A stretch of 64,000 nt of DNA, taken from contig UQMZ01000006.1 in assembly GCA_900542185.1 (NCBI GenBank), positions 1 to 64,000 of the forward strand, given 5' to 3'. Origin of the DNA: an uncultured Bacteroidales bacterium (GTDB taxonomy: Bacteria; Bacteroidota; Bacteroidia; Bacteroidales; Muribaculaceae). The position numbers were made by a program, and so were the translations under genes. A model generated the notes under the pieces. It was given only the letters and a program-made list of their open reading frames with translations, was not told the DNA's origin and ran no database searches. Positions 45,401-52,534 of this stretch are shown in pieces; within the stretch, counting starts at the first letter, position 1; every line of letters starts with the position of its first letter.

Positions 45401-46020
45401 AAACCCTGAGCAGTCGCAATGGCGGCATTGAGGACATCCACGGCCTCCTGCGGATACATGCCGGGCTCGGCGCCGATCTCGATTCCTTCCAGAGCGGACT
45501 GAGCGCTCGATATGGCATTGGTCAGCGCATCGTAAATCACGCCGTCGGTAGCCTCTACGAACTTCCAGGCATGCTTGCCGTCGTTACCGCTCTTGTTGGT
45601 ATAGACTCCGGCACCCTCGCTGTTCTGGTCGGTACCGACATATCCCTGACGGCCCTCGTTGAACATCTTGAAATGATCCGGTTCGGTCGACTGCCAGAAC
45701 GTATACTGCGTGAAGGCATCCGAGGGATCGTCCATGAAGATGACGGTCCAGCCTGAGTCACTGCCGAAATAACGGCCATCCTCAAGCTTGATGTTGTAAG
45801 TAGCCTCGGCGCCCTCCACAGGAGTTACGGTAAACTTCTGCGAATCACCGGCTCCGGCTGGCATAATCTTTGCGGAATTCCCGTCGACCGTCAAGAACAG
45901 ACCGCTTGAGTGCTGTATCATGTAGGTCTTGGCAGGATCAGGCGTGAGGAGCGTCTCCGCGCATACGGTCTGCACGAGGAACCCCAGCATCACCATGAGC
46001 AATGCATAGATTTTTTTCAT
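42430..46020 (-). CDS. FIVAR-like helical-repeat protein with trefoil modules
   Basis: A secreted protein of 1196 residues with a signal peptide ending VCAE. Three beta-trefoil-like modules (about 25-155, 240-370 and 460-590) share the pattern YMIQHSSGLFLTVDGN, GRYFGSDSGW and YVGTDQNSEGAGVYTNKSG. Between and after them lie about nine three-helix repeats of roughly 55-80 residues with the motif GxxPGxYPQxxVDxLxxAIxxAK, then LNEAxxxF, resembling FIVAR domains of Gram-positive surface proteins. The last 75 residues (CTVMVFNMDGRLMS, LAAGCYVVAIQGEGYAARKVIVVK) form a type IX sorting-like domain. No catalytic motif is seen; an extended surface stalk or binding protein is likely. It lies between CotH (74 bases) and the duplicated protein (35 bases). 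Confidence 0.75.
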   Translation of the reverse strand: MKKIYALLMVMLGFLVQTVCAETLLTPDPAKTYMIQHSSGLFLTVDGNSAKIMPAGAGDSQKFTVTPVEGAEATYNIKLEDGRYFGSDSGWTVIFMDDPSDAFTQYTFWQSTEPDHFKMFNEGRQGYVGTDQNSEGAGVYTNKSGNDGKHAWKFVEATDGVIYDALTNAISSAQSALEGIEIGAEPGMYPQEAVDVLNAAIATAQGFLTSQDQLAVNEAAKTLNEAISTFAAQRIVFNAQEGKQYVFVNIATNFVMGMTDTNEAALQSPTGNIRQKFEIVPVEGCRNAFNLKLADGSGFLTRKGGWNTTVGTDATANVAKFEFEISDLANSVYRFKKFQEWGYCATDGTTEGSLVYTDKDTRATSNWKVVLVEEGQLLTFGLEASIANAEKFIAEAVVGTQPGMYPQSAVDALSAALATAKAATYTTQDEVNAITATLNEAINAFLAAEIDPWFEPLPNTAYRFSVRKYNTKFLTNNGTDAKTTSEFESGKTAQHWTFQPVEGLEHTFIVKNDGKALSYDGTVSEVADADAPKWTVVYCRTIDDLDYFALVEYDNPTQVVTFGGGNNFAIQNLDKGSNAHQARFLRVDPANDPYLYDLEYAVAKAKAALKSVTRGNELGQWSDAKCDAFQAIITAAETLTGATQEEVDAKVTELNEARVNFLQNPNTVNKDAIDAAIAAAKTKVAAAQIGVNVGEYYPRDIEAFEARIAGFEESAKTVSEQEAADALAAEIVAATDAFTGNTEVQSAGDVLADVIRWCEALYEAEKDNVGDNKGQRPQSVVDAFKAAIDAAKAVTEAQVTDIEALLDARYAFLNGAVSIDRTPLRKAIQKAEAEPYTDLKGGDFDGYYPQNLIDTFNAALTAAKEAEADMSKTQEEINACTNALNDAMVALDRNKVVISFTALDAAIEAADQALAKAVVIGSEPGQCPQSVVDALKNVIDAAKAIDRAAINQTNVDAKVTELNEAVVTFRTELVNSTGITAAITSAQAVLAGATEGFKPGNYPASATAALSAAIAAAQEIASNDEAAQTDLIQAVQALNQAVETFKAAVIPPHDLTEINALIAEAEAFIAETKTDDFTLNMMLAEAREIVADADNHTKSEIQTACDNLRKALDFAKQSSGVSGFEAQGVSIESKNGALVVSGLRGECTVMVFNMDGRLMSNVRTVGSEYSVSLAAGCYVVAIQGEGYAARKVIVVK

Positions 46021-46094
46021 GATAATTAAGTTAATTGTTGGTTATTTTGGGTATATGGATAGTTGATTCTTCCTATGGATATGGGATAGGTGAC

Positions 46095-47990
46095 TCATCT
46101 TATTATGAGTTTTGCATGGTATCGTCTACCCGCAGCGTCCGCGGCCACCACAATGAACACGCCTTTCGCACCCGGATTCATGACGACGCTCCCCGGGCCG
46201 GAGACAAGCAGCTCGCCCGATATCGAGAACACCTTTATATCCGTTGCATAGGCTCCATTCAGGCTGATAAGTCCGCCATCGGCAACAATCCTGCCCGATA
46301 CGTCCCGTATGGATCCGACCCCGCTTTCGGGCAATGTCTCCAGACGCCAGTAATGCTTCACGTCCGTACCCGACTTGTCGGTGTAAATGCCGCCGCCACG
46401 GTTGTTGTCATCGGTGCCCAGATAGCGGTCGCGTCCTATGTTCTTGATCAGCACCGACCCGGCCTCCGGCGAACGTTCCACAGCAAAATGGGAATAAGGA
46501 CTGCTCAGATCGGAGTGGAACTCGAACATCCAGCCCTGATCGCTGGCAAGATAGCTGCCGCTGCTGCTGTGCATGCCGTACACATAACTTTCGGCCTCAA
46601 CATTCTCGAACTGTATCAGCGAGGCTTCATCCTCATGGCCGAGCACGCACTTCCCGTTGCTTTCCGAGAGGTACAGTCCGCTGGAATGACGTATCAGGTA
46701 TTGCTGCGTCACGTCAAACTCCACGTTCTTCAGTGCCGGATCCGTCTCTGCGAAGCTTTCGGTAAGGACATCGCATCGCGCGTCGATATACCATTTCAGA
46801 TACTCCACCCCTTCGCCGTATGTCGGAAACAGTTTCACCTCGAGATACACCTGGTTGGGCAGAATCTTCCATGTGTTGAAATTCATCTTTTGCGAGGCAT
46901 CTATAAGCTGCGCATATTCGTCGGCTTTGTTTAGCAGGTGCTCCCGCAGGCCCCCCTGCATCAGCTCGGTCCATCGCCGGTTGACAGCGGTGCGGAACCA
47001 GTCGTCCTTCCACATCCTGTGTATCCAGGTCTTGGGTTCATGGGCGGCGTCGCGCATCATGAGATTCACTGCATTGCCCAGCCGGTTGTCGTTGTTGAAG
47101 GCTATGTCGAAGTCCCACAGAGGCCCGAAAAAGATATGGCCGTCGTTGCGCTTCTTATAGACGTATGTGCTCCAGAAGCTGTCGCTGTTGCCCGTAAGCT
47201 CACACGCTATATACCAGTCTATAAGCGACTTCTCGTCAACCAACGCACGGTAGCCGGTCTCGGGATCGGTATAATTGTCGGAAAACAGCCGTTCCTCGAA
47301 ATCGCAGATAAAATCGGAGATATACTGTCGCTGCTGCTGGTTTATCTCGTCATCCTTGGGATACTTGATTGTGACCTTCATGTCGCGAGGGGTCTTAAAC
47401 CAGACAGGCTCGCCATCGGCAAAGCCATCGATTTCAAGAAGATAGCCGCCCGTTATCTCCGGTTCCGTCACATCGGTCGGCTCCTGTTCCTCTACCGGAA
47501 CACGGTTTTTGTTGACCTCCACCTGGTCGGAAACCATATAATTGCCTAAATATCTGTCGTTCAGCACTACGTCCACAAACTTGATGGACGGAGTGAACTC
47601 GAATCCCATGAATTTGCTCATCTCAAAAGCCATGGCGTTACGAAGCAACGTCTTGTCGGCATAGTTGGCCAGCAACACCCAGTTCTTGGCCTTGGCTTTC
47701 AAGCCGAGGAAATTAGTCTTGGAGTCGAATTTGATACGGAATGGCTTCTTGGGCATATTCCATGTGGAGTTGCCCCGGCCCCGGATGCCCATCGCAAGTG
47801 CGGTGGCGCACTCGTTCTCGTCCGAACTCACTACCGTAACCGTTCCCTTCACATAATCCTCCTTGCCGTTGATCGGGGCATGGTTCTCGGTATCGATATA
47901 TATGGTGGGAATGTTGGTAAGCTGCTCCCGCGCCGTCACGAAAAGGGCGCAGCACACCATCGCGGCGATGATGCAGAACGTGCGTTTCAT
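46095..47990 (-). CDS. CotH-kinase-family secreted protein
   Basis: A 631-residue protein from the start MKRTFCIIAAMVCC, which gives a clean signal peptide; a longer reading to 48083 adds a basic tail that spoils it. The CotH core is clear: IRGRGNSTWNMPKKPFRIKFD, NWVLLANYADKTLLRNAMAFEMS, GGYLLEIDGF, and FGPLWDFDIAFNND with the metal-binding-type Asp residues. CotH proteins are atypical kinases, known for phosphorylating spore-coat proteins in Bacillus; the role of secreted Bacteroidetes versions is unknown. A beta-trefoil-like module follows (about 440-575: YLIRHSSGLYLSESNGK, YLGTDDNNRGGGIYTDKSG) and then a type IX sorting-like tail. The trefoil closely matches that of the next gene. Confidence 0.83.
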   Translation of the reverse strand: MKRTFCIIAAMVCCALFVTAREQLTNIPTIYIDTENHAPINGKEDYVKGTVTVVSSDENECATALAMGIRGRGNSTWNMPKKPFRIKFDSKTNFLGLKAKAKNWVLLANYADKTLLRNAMAFEMSKFMGFEFTPSIKFVDVVLNDRYLGNYMVSDQVEVNKNRVPVEEQEPTDVTEPEITGGYLLEIDGFADGEPVWFKTPRDMKVTIKYPKDDEINQQQRQYISDFICDFEERLFSDNYTDPETGYRALVDEKSLIDWYIACELTGNSDSFWSTYVYKKRNDGHIFFGPLWDFDIAFNNDNRLGNAVNLMMRDAAHEPKTWIHRMWKDDWFRTAVNRRWTELMQGGLREHLLNKADEYAQLIDASQKMNFNTWKILPNQVYLEVKLFPTYGEGVEYLKWYIDARCDVLTESFAETDPALKNVEFDVTQQYLIRHSSGLYLSESNGKCVLGHEDEASLIQFENVEAESYVYGMHSSSGSYLASDQGWMFEFHSDLSSPYSHFAVERSPEAGSVLIKNIGRDRYLGTDDNNRGGGIYTDKSGTDVKHYWRLETLPESGVGSIRDVSGRIVADGGLISLNGAYATDIKVFSISGELLVSGPGSVVMNPGAKGVFIVVAADAAGRRYHAKLIIR

Positions 47991-48105
47991 CCGGAATTCG
48001 GTCTTGCGATTCCGAACGGATTTCCGATTTCCGGCCACAGCCATCCCATAGGCGGATTCCTTCAGGTCAGTTGCGAATTTCATGGTGTAAGGTTTTATTG
48101 TTGAT

Positions 48106-48157
48106 TAAACCACTTCTCTGTTTGTTTCAACTAAACCACTTCTCAGTTAGTTTCAAC
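48106..48157 (-). repeat. Two tandem 26-bp repeats in the CotH leader
   Basis: Copies at 48106-48131 and 48132-48157 are directly adjacent and differ at 2 of 26 positions. Both begin TAAACCACTTCTC and end GTTTCAAC. They start just downstream of the -7 box, so they should fall in the leader of the CotH transcript, where they could bind a regulator or form RNA structure. Confidence 0.6.
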
Positions 48158-48159
48158 CG

Positions 48160-48167
48160 CAAAATTA
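48160..48167 (-). promoter_or_regulatory. -7 box of the CotH operon
   Basis: Reads TAATTTTG on the minus strand, fitting TAnnTTTG, with a TTGA 22 bases upstream as a weak -33. Transcription would start near 48153 and give a leader of about 160 bases before the CotH ATG, long enough for control elements. Confidence 0.5.
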
Positions 48168-48230
48168 CAACAAAGCCTACGACAAGTCTTCAACTATTCA
48201 TTCAATCTTGTATAAAAATCGGTCAATCCT

Positions 48231-51200
48231 TTATTTCTGACGTCCCACGACGTCGCGCGGCGAGATTCCGAACTGTTCCTTGAAGCATGTGGAGAAATAT
48301 TTGGGATTTGAGAATCCTGCCGCGTATGCCACTTGCGAGACGCTCATGCGGCCCTCCCTCAGCAGCTCGTAGCTTCTTTTCAGCTTGATGTTCCTGACCA
48401 GTTCCACCGGCGACATTCCCGTTATGGCCTTGACCTTCCTGTACATCGACGAGCGCGACATGCATACCTCACGGGCAAGACTGTCTATGTCAAATGCCTC
48501 GTCGTCGATATGCTCGTTGACAAGCGCTATGACTTTATCAAGGAATTCCTTGTCAAGAGAGGAAAGTTCAAGCGATGAGGAATCCACCTCCGAGGTGTCC
48601 TTGAATTTCTCCTGCCGGCTCTGCTTGTTGGTGATGAAGTTGTCGATGCGTGCCACGAGCACGGGCAGTTCGAAGGGTTTCGAGATATAACCGTCGGCAC
48701 CGGCCCTGTAACACTCCACACGGTCCTCCGGACGGCTCTTGGCGGTAAGCAGGATGATGGGGATATGGCTGGTCCGGATGTCCGATTTCAGCAGATGGCA
48801 GAACTCGAGGCCGTCCATCTCCGGCATCATCACGTCGCTGACTATTATGTCCACGTCGTTCTTTTCCACTATGGCCAGAGCCTCCTTGCCGTTCCGGGCC
48901 ACAAGGACATGGTATGTCCGTGCAAATATCTTGCTCATCACAAGCAACAGCTCCTCGTTGTCCTCCACCAGAAGCAGGGTTATGTCCCGGTTCACCGGTT
49001 CGTCCGACGCATCAAGCGTGTCGAGGTCCTTGGGCAGACTGGCGCATAACTGCGAATCCACCATATCGAGATCGGCAATCTCCTCGTTGGCGTAACATTC
49101 CCTGGACACCGGGATTCTAAGCGTGAACACACTCCCCTTGCCGGGCGCGCTTTCAACCGAAATTGACCCATGATGCAGTTCCACGAGATCCTTCACCAGT
49201 GAGAGTCCTATGCCGTTTGACTCCACACGTTCCTCCCGGTCGATGGTGTAGAAGCGCGTGAATATCTTGTCAAGGTCCTTTTTAGAGATGCCTACACCCG
49301 TATCCGACACCCTTATCACCGCCATCTCCCTGCCGTCGGCTGTCTCATTGTTGACCTTCACGTCGATGGAACCTCCCTCGGGAGTGTACTTGTAGGCGTT
49401 GGATATGATGTTGAACAGTATCTTCTCCACCTTGTCCACATCAAAATATCCCACTATCGGCTCGCAGTCATGCTCATAGTTGAAATTGATGTGTTTCTTG
49501 TCCATCAACGGCTGGAAATGATTGCGGCATATCTGGTCCACGAAGTCGCAAAGTTCGTTCTCGGACACACTCAGGCGCATATTGCCCGTCTCTATCTTTC
49601 TATAATCCAGAATCTGCTGGATCAGAGCTTTCACTTTCGCAAGATTGAACCTGATCTTGTCCAGATGCGGACCAATCTTGCCGTACACCGTCTCCACGTC
49701 GTCCACCAGGCACGATATTATGGTGATGGGCGTAAGGAAATCGTGCGATATGTTGGCGAAATATTTCAGTTTTATTTCAGCGAGTTCCTCGGCATTCTTC
49801 TTTTCAAGCTGTGCCGCGCGCACGGCGTTCCTCTCCCGGTTGCGTCGACGCACATATATGTAGATACAGGCTATTGTGAGACATAAAATCAGGAAATATG
49901 CGGCATAAGCCCACCATGTCTCGTACCATGCGGCTTCCTTCCGTATGCGGTATCGGGCCGGAGCGCCCCACTGCCCGTTGTCGTCCGTGGCGCGTACCTC
50001 AAGGACATAATCCCCGCTGGGGATGTTGTTATAGAAGCCTATGGGCGATCCGCCGTCGACCGACACCCAGTCCTTATCCACACCTTTCAACCGATAGGAA
50101 TAGCGGATCTTGTCGGGGTTGGCATACTGAAGGGTCGAGAATTCAAACTGTATATCCTTGGCATAGGCCGGAATATAGATTGTCTTGCCGTTAAAATCGG
50201 TGGCGTTGTCCGGATCTCCTATAAGAGACTGCCCCGACAACTTCACATCCGTGATTCTGGGCGGGAACTGTGATTCGGCACCTGTGGCCACTGTTTCGGC
50301 GCTGACGTTCAGATATCCGCCGTAGCATCCGTAATAGATCGTATTCGTATCGCCATCATAATACACAGCTCCCTTGTTAAGCCTCGGGTCGCCGCCATGG
50401 GCATCACGAACGCTATATTGAACGCAATTCTTGAAATCAGGACTGAACCTGAATATGTATTTGCCGGACGACAGCCATTTGTTATTGTTCTTATCCACCA
50501 CAATATCCTGCAGATACTCGGAATTGCGGAAATCAGGCATTTCATCTATCTCCACCTTGCGGCCCGTACGTCTGTCAAGCCCGATGACATGTCCCAATTT
50601 GCCGATGGCCCATATCGTGTTATGGTTTCTGTCCATGGCCATGTCCACTATGGAATATTGCGATGTACCGGCAACCGGTATGGCCCGAATGCCCGCATTT
50701 CCCCTCTTGGCCGACACATTCAGCTTGAAAATTCCTTTGGAGGGACTTGCGATCCATACGTTTCCATTCTCGTCAGGCAACATGGACTGCACGTCCCGCA
50801 GGCCATCGATGGCGTTGACAATCCTGCCGTCCGCGCCACGGAACAACACATGCTTGTCCGTGGCTATCCACAGGTTGCCCTGTCTATCCTTTACGATATG
50901 TCTCGGCGAGCCGCCGTCAAAGCCATCGGGATTCAGCATTATCTGATCCGCGATGTGAATGCCGTCCCTCCTGTCGAAGATGTAAATCATCGGATAGTGT
51001 TCCGGACCTACATATATACGGCCCGGTTCATCGGCAAATTCAGTAATGACATATACTTCCGTCAGACTTTCCGGATCGGCTACCGATATCATGCCCTGGA
51101 CCGGCGACACCTTACCGCCGTCTATGTCATATATCACCAGACCGATCCTCGGTTGATTGAACCATAGCCGGCCGGCGTAATGATACAGTGCCCTGATCGA

Positions 51201-52259
51201 CGGTTTTATTTTCTTATTTCCCTTTGAGAATGCGGGAATCGATACACGGGATATGACGGCATCCTTCTGACTGATTATGTATGCGGCCTCGCTGCTGGCC
51301 GTGATCCATATATTCCCGTCTTTGTCACACATGATCCGGTTGAACATATTGTTCATCGGCTCGCTCAGCTTGGATATGTCGTCAAGGTAGAGCGTGTCGC
51401 CTTGCAGCCTGCCCGAGTACACGCCCGAATGACTTATAAGCCATACATTGCCATGTCTGTCGGAAGCGAGGCCGAATATGATGTCAAGATTGTCGTCCGT
51501 TCCCACGATATGTACCGGAGCAGCCGCATAGCCTCCAGCTGCCCGGCCTGACAGACGCCATAGCCCGTTGCCCCATGTCCCGATCAGATACGAATCCCCT
51601 ACCTGGAGCATCCGCATCGGGTTATCGTCCCTGCCTATCGCAGGGCCTTTCTCAAACCTGTCGGTCCCAGGATTATACCGGTATATGCCTTTTTGCCATA
51701 GCGACACCCAGATGTTGCCGTCATGGTCACGATACACGGTGTTGACACTCGTAGTGGGAAGCGAGGATTCATAATTCCACACGCTGTCAAGACGTTCAGA
51801 GGCCCTGACCAGCCTGCGGTAAGTGCCGATCCATACCGTGTTGTCCTTATACGGAACAATGTCCCGTATCTCATAATCGCGCAGATCGGGGTGAGAGGGA
51901 TGCGACACAGCGGTGCGTGCGGCGTTCAGAACGTTCAGACCATGCCGTGTGCCTATCAGTATGTTCTTTCCGCGGTCCTCCGCGATGGCCGAGATGTCAT
52001 TGTCGGTCAGAAGGCCGGGATTCCCTCTGTGCGAGCGCCATGTCTTCAGCCTGTAGCCGTCATATCTGCACAGTCCATCCTGGGTGCCGAGCCAGATGTA
52101 TCCGTCTCTGTCCTCGTAGGCCATGCTTACGGAATTGGAAGGCAGATCGTTAATTACCGACAATGGAGTCACATACGAATTAATCCCGCTCGCCCCGGCA
52201 TGGACCATCGTTACGATCAACAGGACTATAGCGAGAACCGGCATACGAGTCCTTGACAT
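48231..52259 (-). CDS. Hybrid two-component regulator HTCS-2
   Basis: A complete HTCS of 1342 residues from the ATG at 52259 (MSRTRMPVLAIVLL); a GTG at 52286 would add nine residues. Order: signal/anchor, periplasmic propeller (DRDGYIWLGTQDGLCRYDGY), Y_Y_Y domain, a membrane helix (WWAYAAYFLILCLTIACIYIYV), kinase with phospho-acceptor His839 in FANISHDFLTPIT, ATPase domain, receiver with Asp1142 in IIVSDVMMPEMDG, and a C-terminal AraC domain (MSRSSMYRKVKAITGMSP, VAYAAGFSNPKYFSTCFKEQFG). It lies between the GH3 genes and the CotH operon, all on one strand, so it may control the SusC/D-GH3 locus, the CotH operon, or both. Confidence 0.94.
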   Translation of the reverse strand: MSRTRMPVLAIVLLIVTMVHAGASGINSYVTPLSVINDLPSNSVSMAYEDRDGYIWLGTQDGLCRYDGYRLKTWRSHRGNPGLLTDNDISAIAEDRGKNILIGTRHGLNVLNAARTAVSHPSHPDLRDYEIRDIVPYKDNTVWIGTYRRLVRASERLDSVWNYESSLPTTSVNTVYRDHDGNIWVSLWQKGIYRYNPGTDRFEKGPAIGRDDNPMRMLQVGDSYLIGTWGNGLWRLSGRAAGGYAAAPVHIVGTDDNLDIIFGLASDRHGNVWLISHSGVYSGRLQGDTLYLDDISKLSEPMNNMFNRIMCDKDGNIWITASSEAAYIISQKDAVISRVSIPAFSKGNKKIKPSIRALYHYAGRLWFNQPRIGLVIYDIDGGKVSPVQGMISVADPESLTEVYVITEFADEPGRIYVGPEHYPMIYIFDRRDGIHIADQIMLNPDGFDGGSPRHIVKDRQGNLWIATDKHVLFRGADGRIVNAIDGLRDVQSMLPDENGNVWIASPSKGIFKLNVSAKRGNAGIRAIPVAGTSQYSIVDMAMDRNHNTIWAIGKLGHVIGLDRRTGRKVEIDEMPDFRNSEYLQDIVVDKNNNKWLSSGKYIFRFSPDFKNCVQYSVRDAHGGDPRLNKGAVYYDGDTNTIYYGCYGGYLNVSAETVATGAESQFPPRITDVKLSGQSLIGDPDNATDFNGKTIYIPAYAKDIQFEFSTLQYANPDKIRYSYRLKGVDKDWVSVDGGSPIGFYNNIPSGDYVLEVRATDDNGQWGAPARYRIRKEAAWYETWWAYAAYFLILCLTIACIYIYVRRRNRERNAVRAAQLEKKNAEELAEIKLKYFANISHDFLTPITIISCLVDDVETVYGKIGPHLDKIRFNLAKVKALIQQILDYRKIETGNMRLSVSENELCDFVDQICRNHFQPLMDKKHINFNYEHDCEPIVGYFDVDKVEKILFNIISNAYKYTPEGGSIDVKVNNETADGREMAVIRVSDTGVGISKKDLDKIFTRFYTIDREERVESNGIGLSLVKDLVELHHGSISVESAPGKGSVFTLRIPVSRECYANEEIADLDMVDSQLCASLPKDLDTLDASDEPVNRDITLLLVEDNEELLLVMSKIFARTYHVLVARNGKEALAIVEKNDVDIIVSDVMMPEMDGLEFCHLLKSDIRTSHIPIILLTAKSRPEDRVECYRAGADGYISKPFELPVLVARIDNFITNKQSRQEKFKDTSEVDSSSLELSSLDKEFLDKVIALVNEHIDDEAFDIDSLAREVCMSRSSMYRKVKAITGMSPVELVRNIKLKRSYELLREGRMSVSQVAYAAGFSNPKYFSTCFKEQFGISPRDVVGRQK

Positions 52260-52292
52260 GGGATTCCTATTTGGTTTAGGCCGCACTAATAA

Positions 52293-52340
52293 GGTGGTAT
52301 AAGTTTAAGGTAGTATAAATTTAAGGCGTTACAAATTTAC
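52293..52340 (-). repeat. Three tandem 16-bp repeats at the HTCS-2 promoter
   Basis: GGTGGTATAAGTTTAA (52293-52308), GGTAGTATAAATTTAA (52309-52324) and GGCGTTACAAATTTAC (52325-52340) are adjacent and aligned without gaps; the first two differ at 2 positions. The third contains, on the minus strand, TAAATTTG (52332-52339), a perfect -7 box 73 bases before the HTCS-2 ATG. The repeats therefore cover the start of transcription and may be an autoregulatory site. Confidence 0.6.
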
Positions 52341-52534
52341 ACATTATACCTCAAAGTGCCAATACCATTTGGAACGCGATATGGAATATTACCAAAAACC
52401 GAACCTTTTGGCAACATTTTCAAACCTCGCGACCGGCCCCGTACAACGTCTGTCCCATATTATACAGCTTTCTATCACCGGCAAGGACACCGGGCGTTGA
52501 CGGGAACCGGTCATAAGGAGGTCGTTATCCCCTA
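52341..52534. other. Gap between GH3 and HTCS-2
   Basis: No gene seen. CCAAAA (52392-52397) and TTTTGG (52406-52411) form a 6-bp stem, and the nearby AATATTACCAAAAA resembles ATATTGCCAAAA near HTCS-1 (13870-13881). TTTG on the minus strand at 52352-52355 is too close to the -7 box to be its -33 element. Confidence 0.3.
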
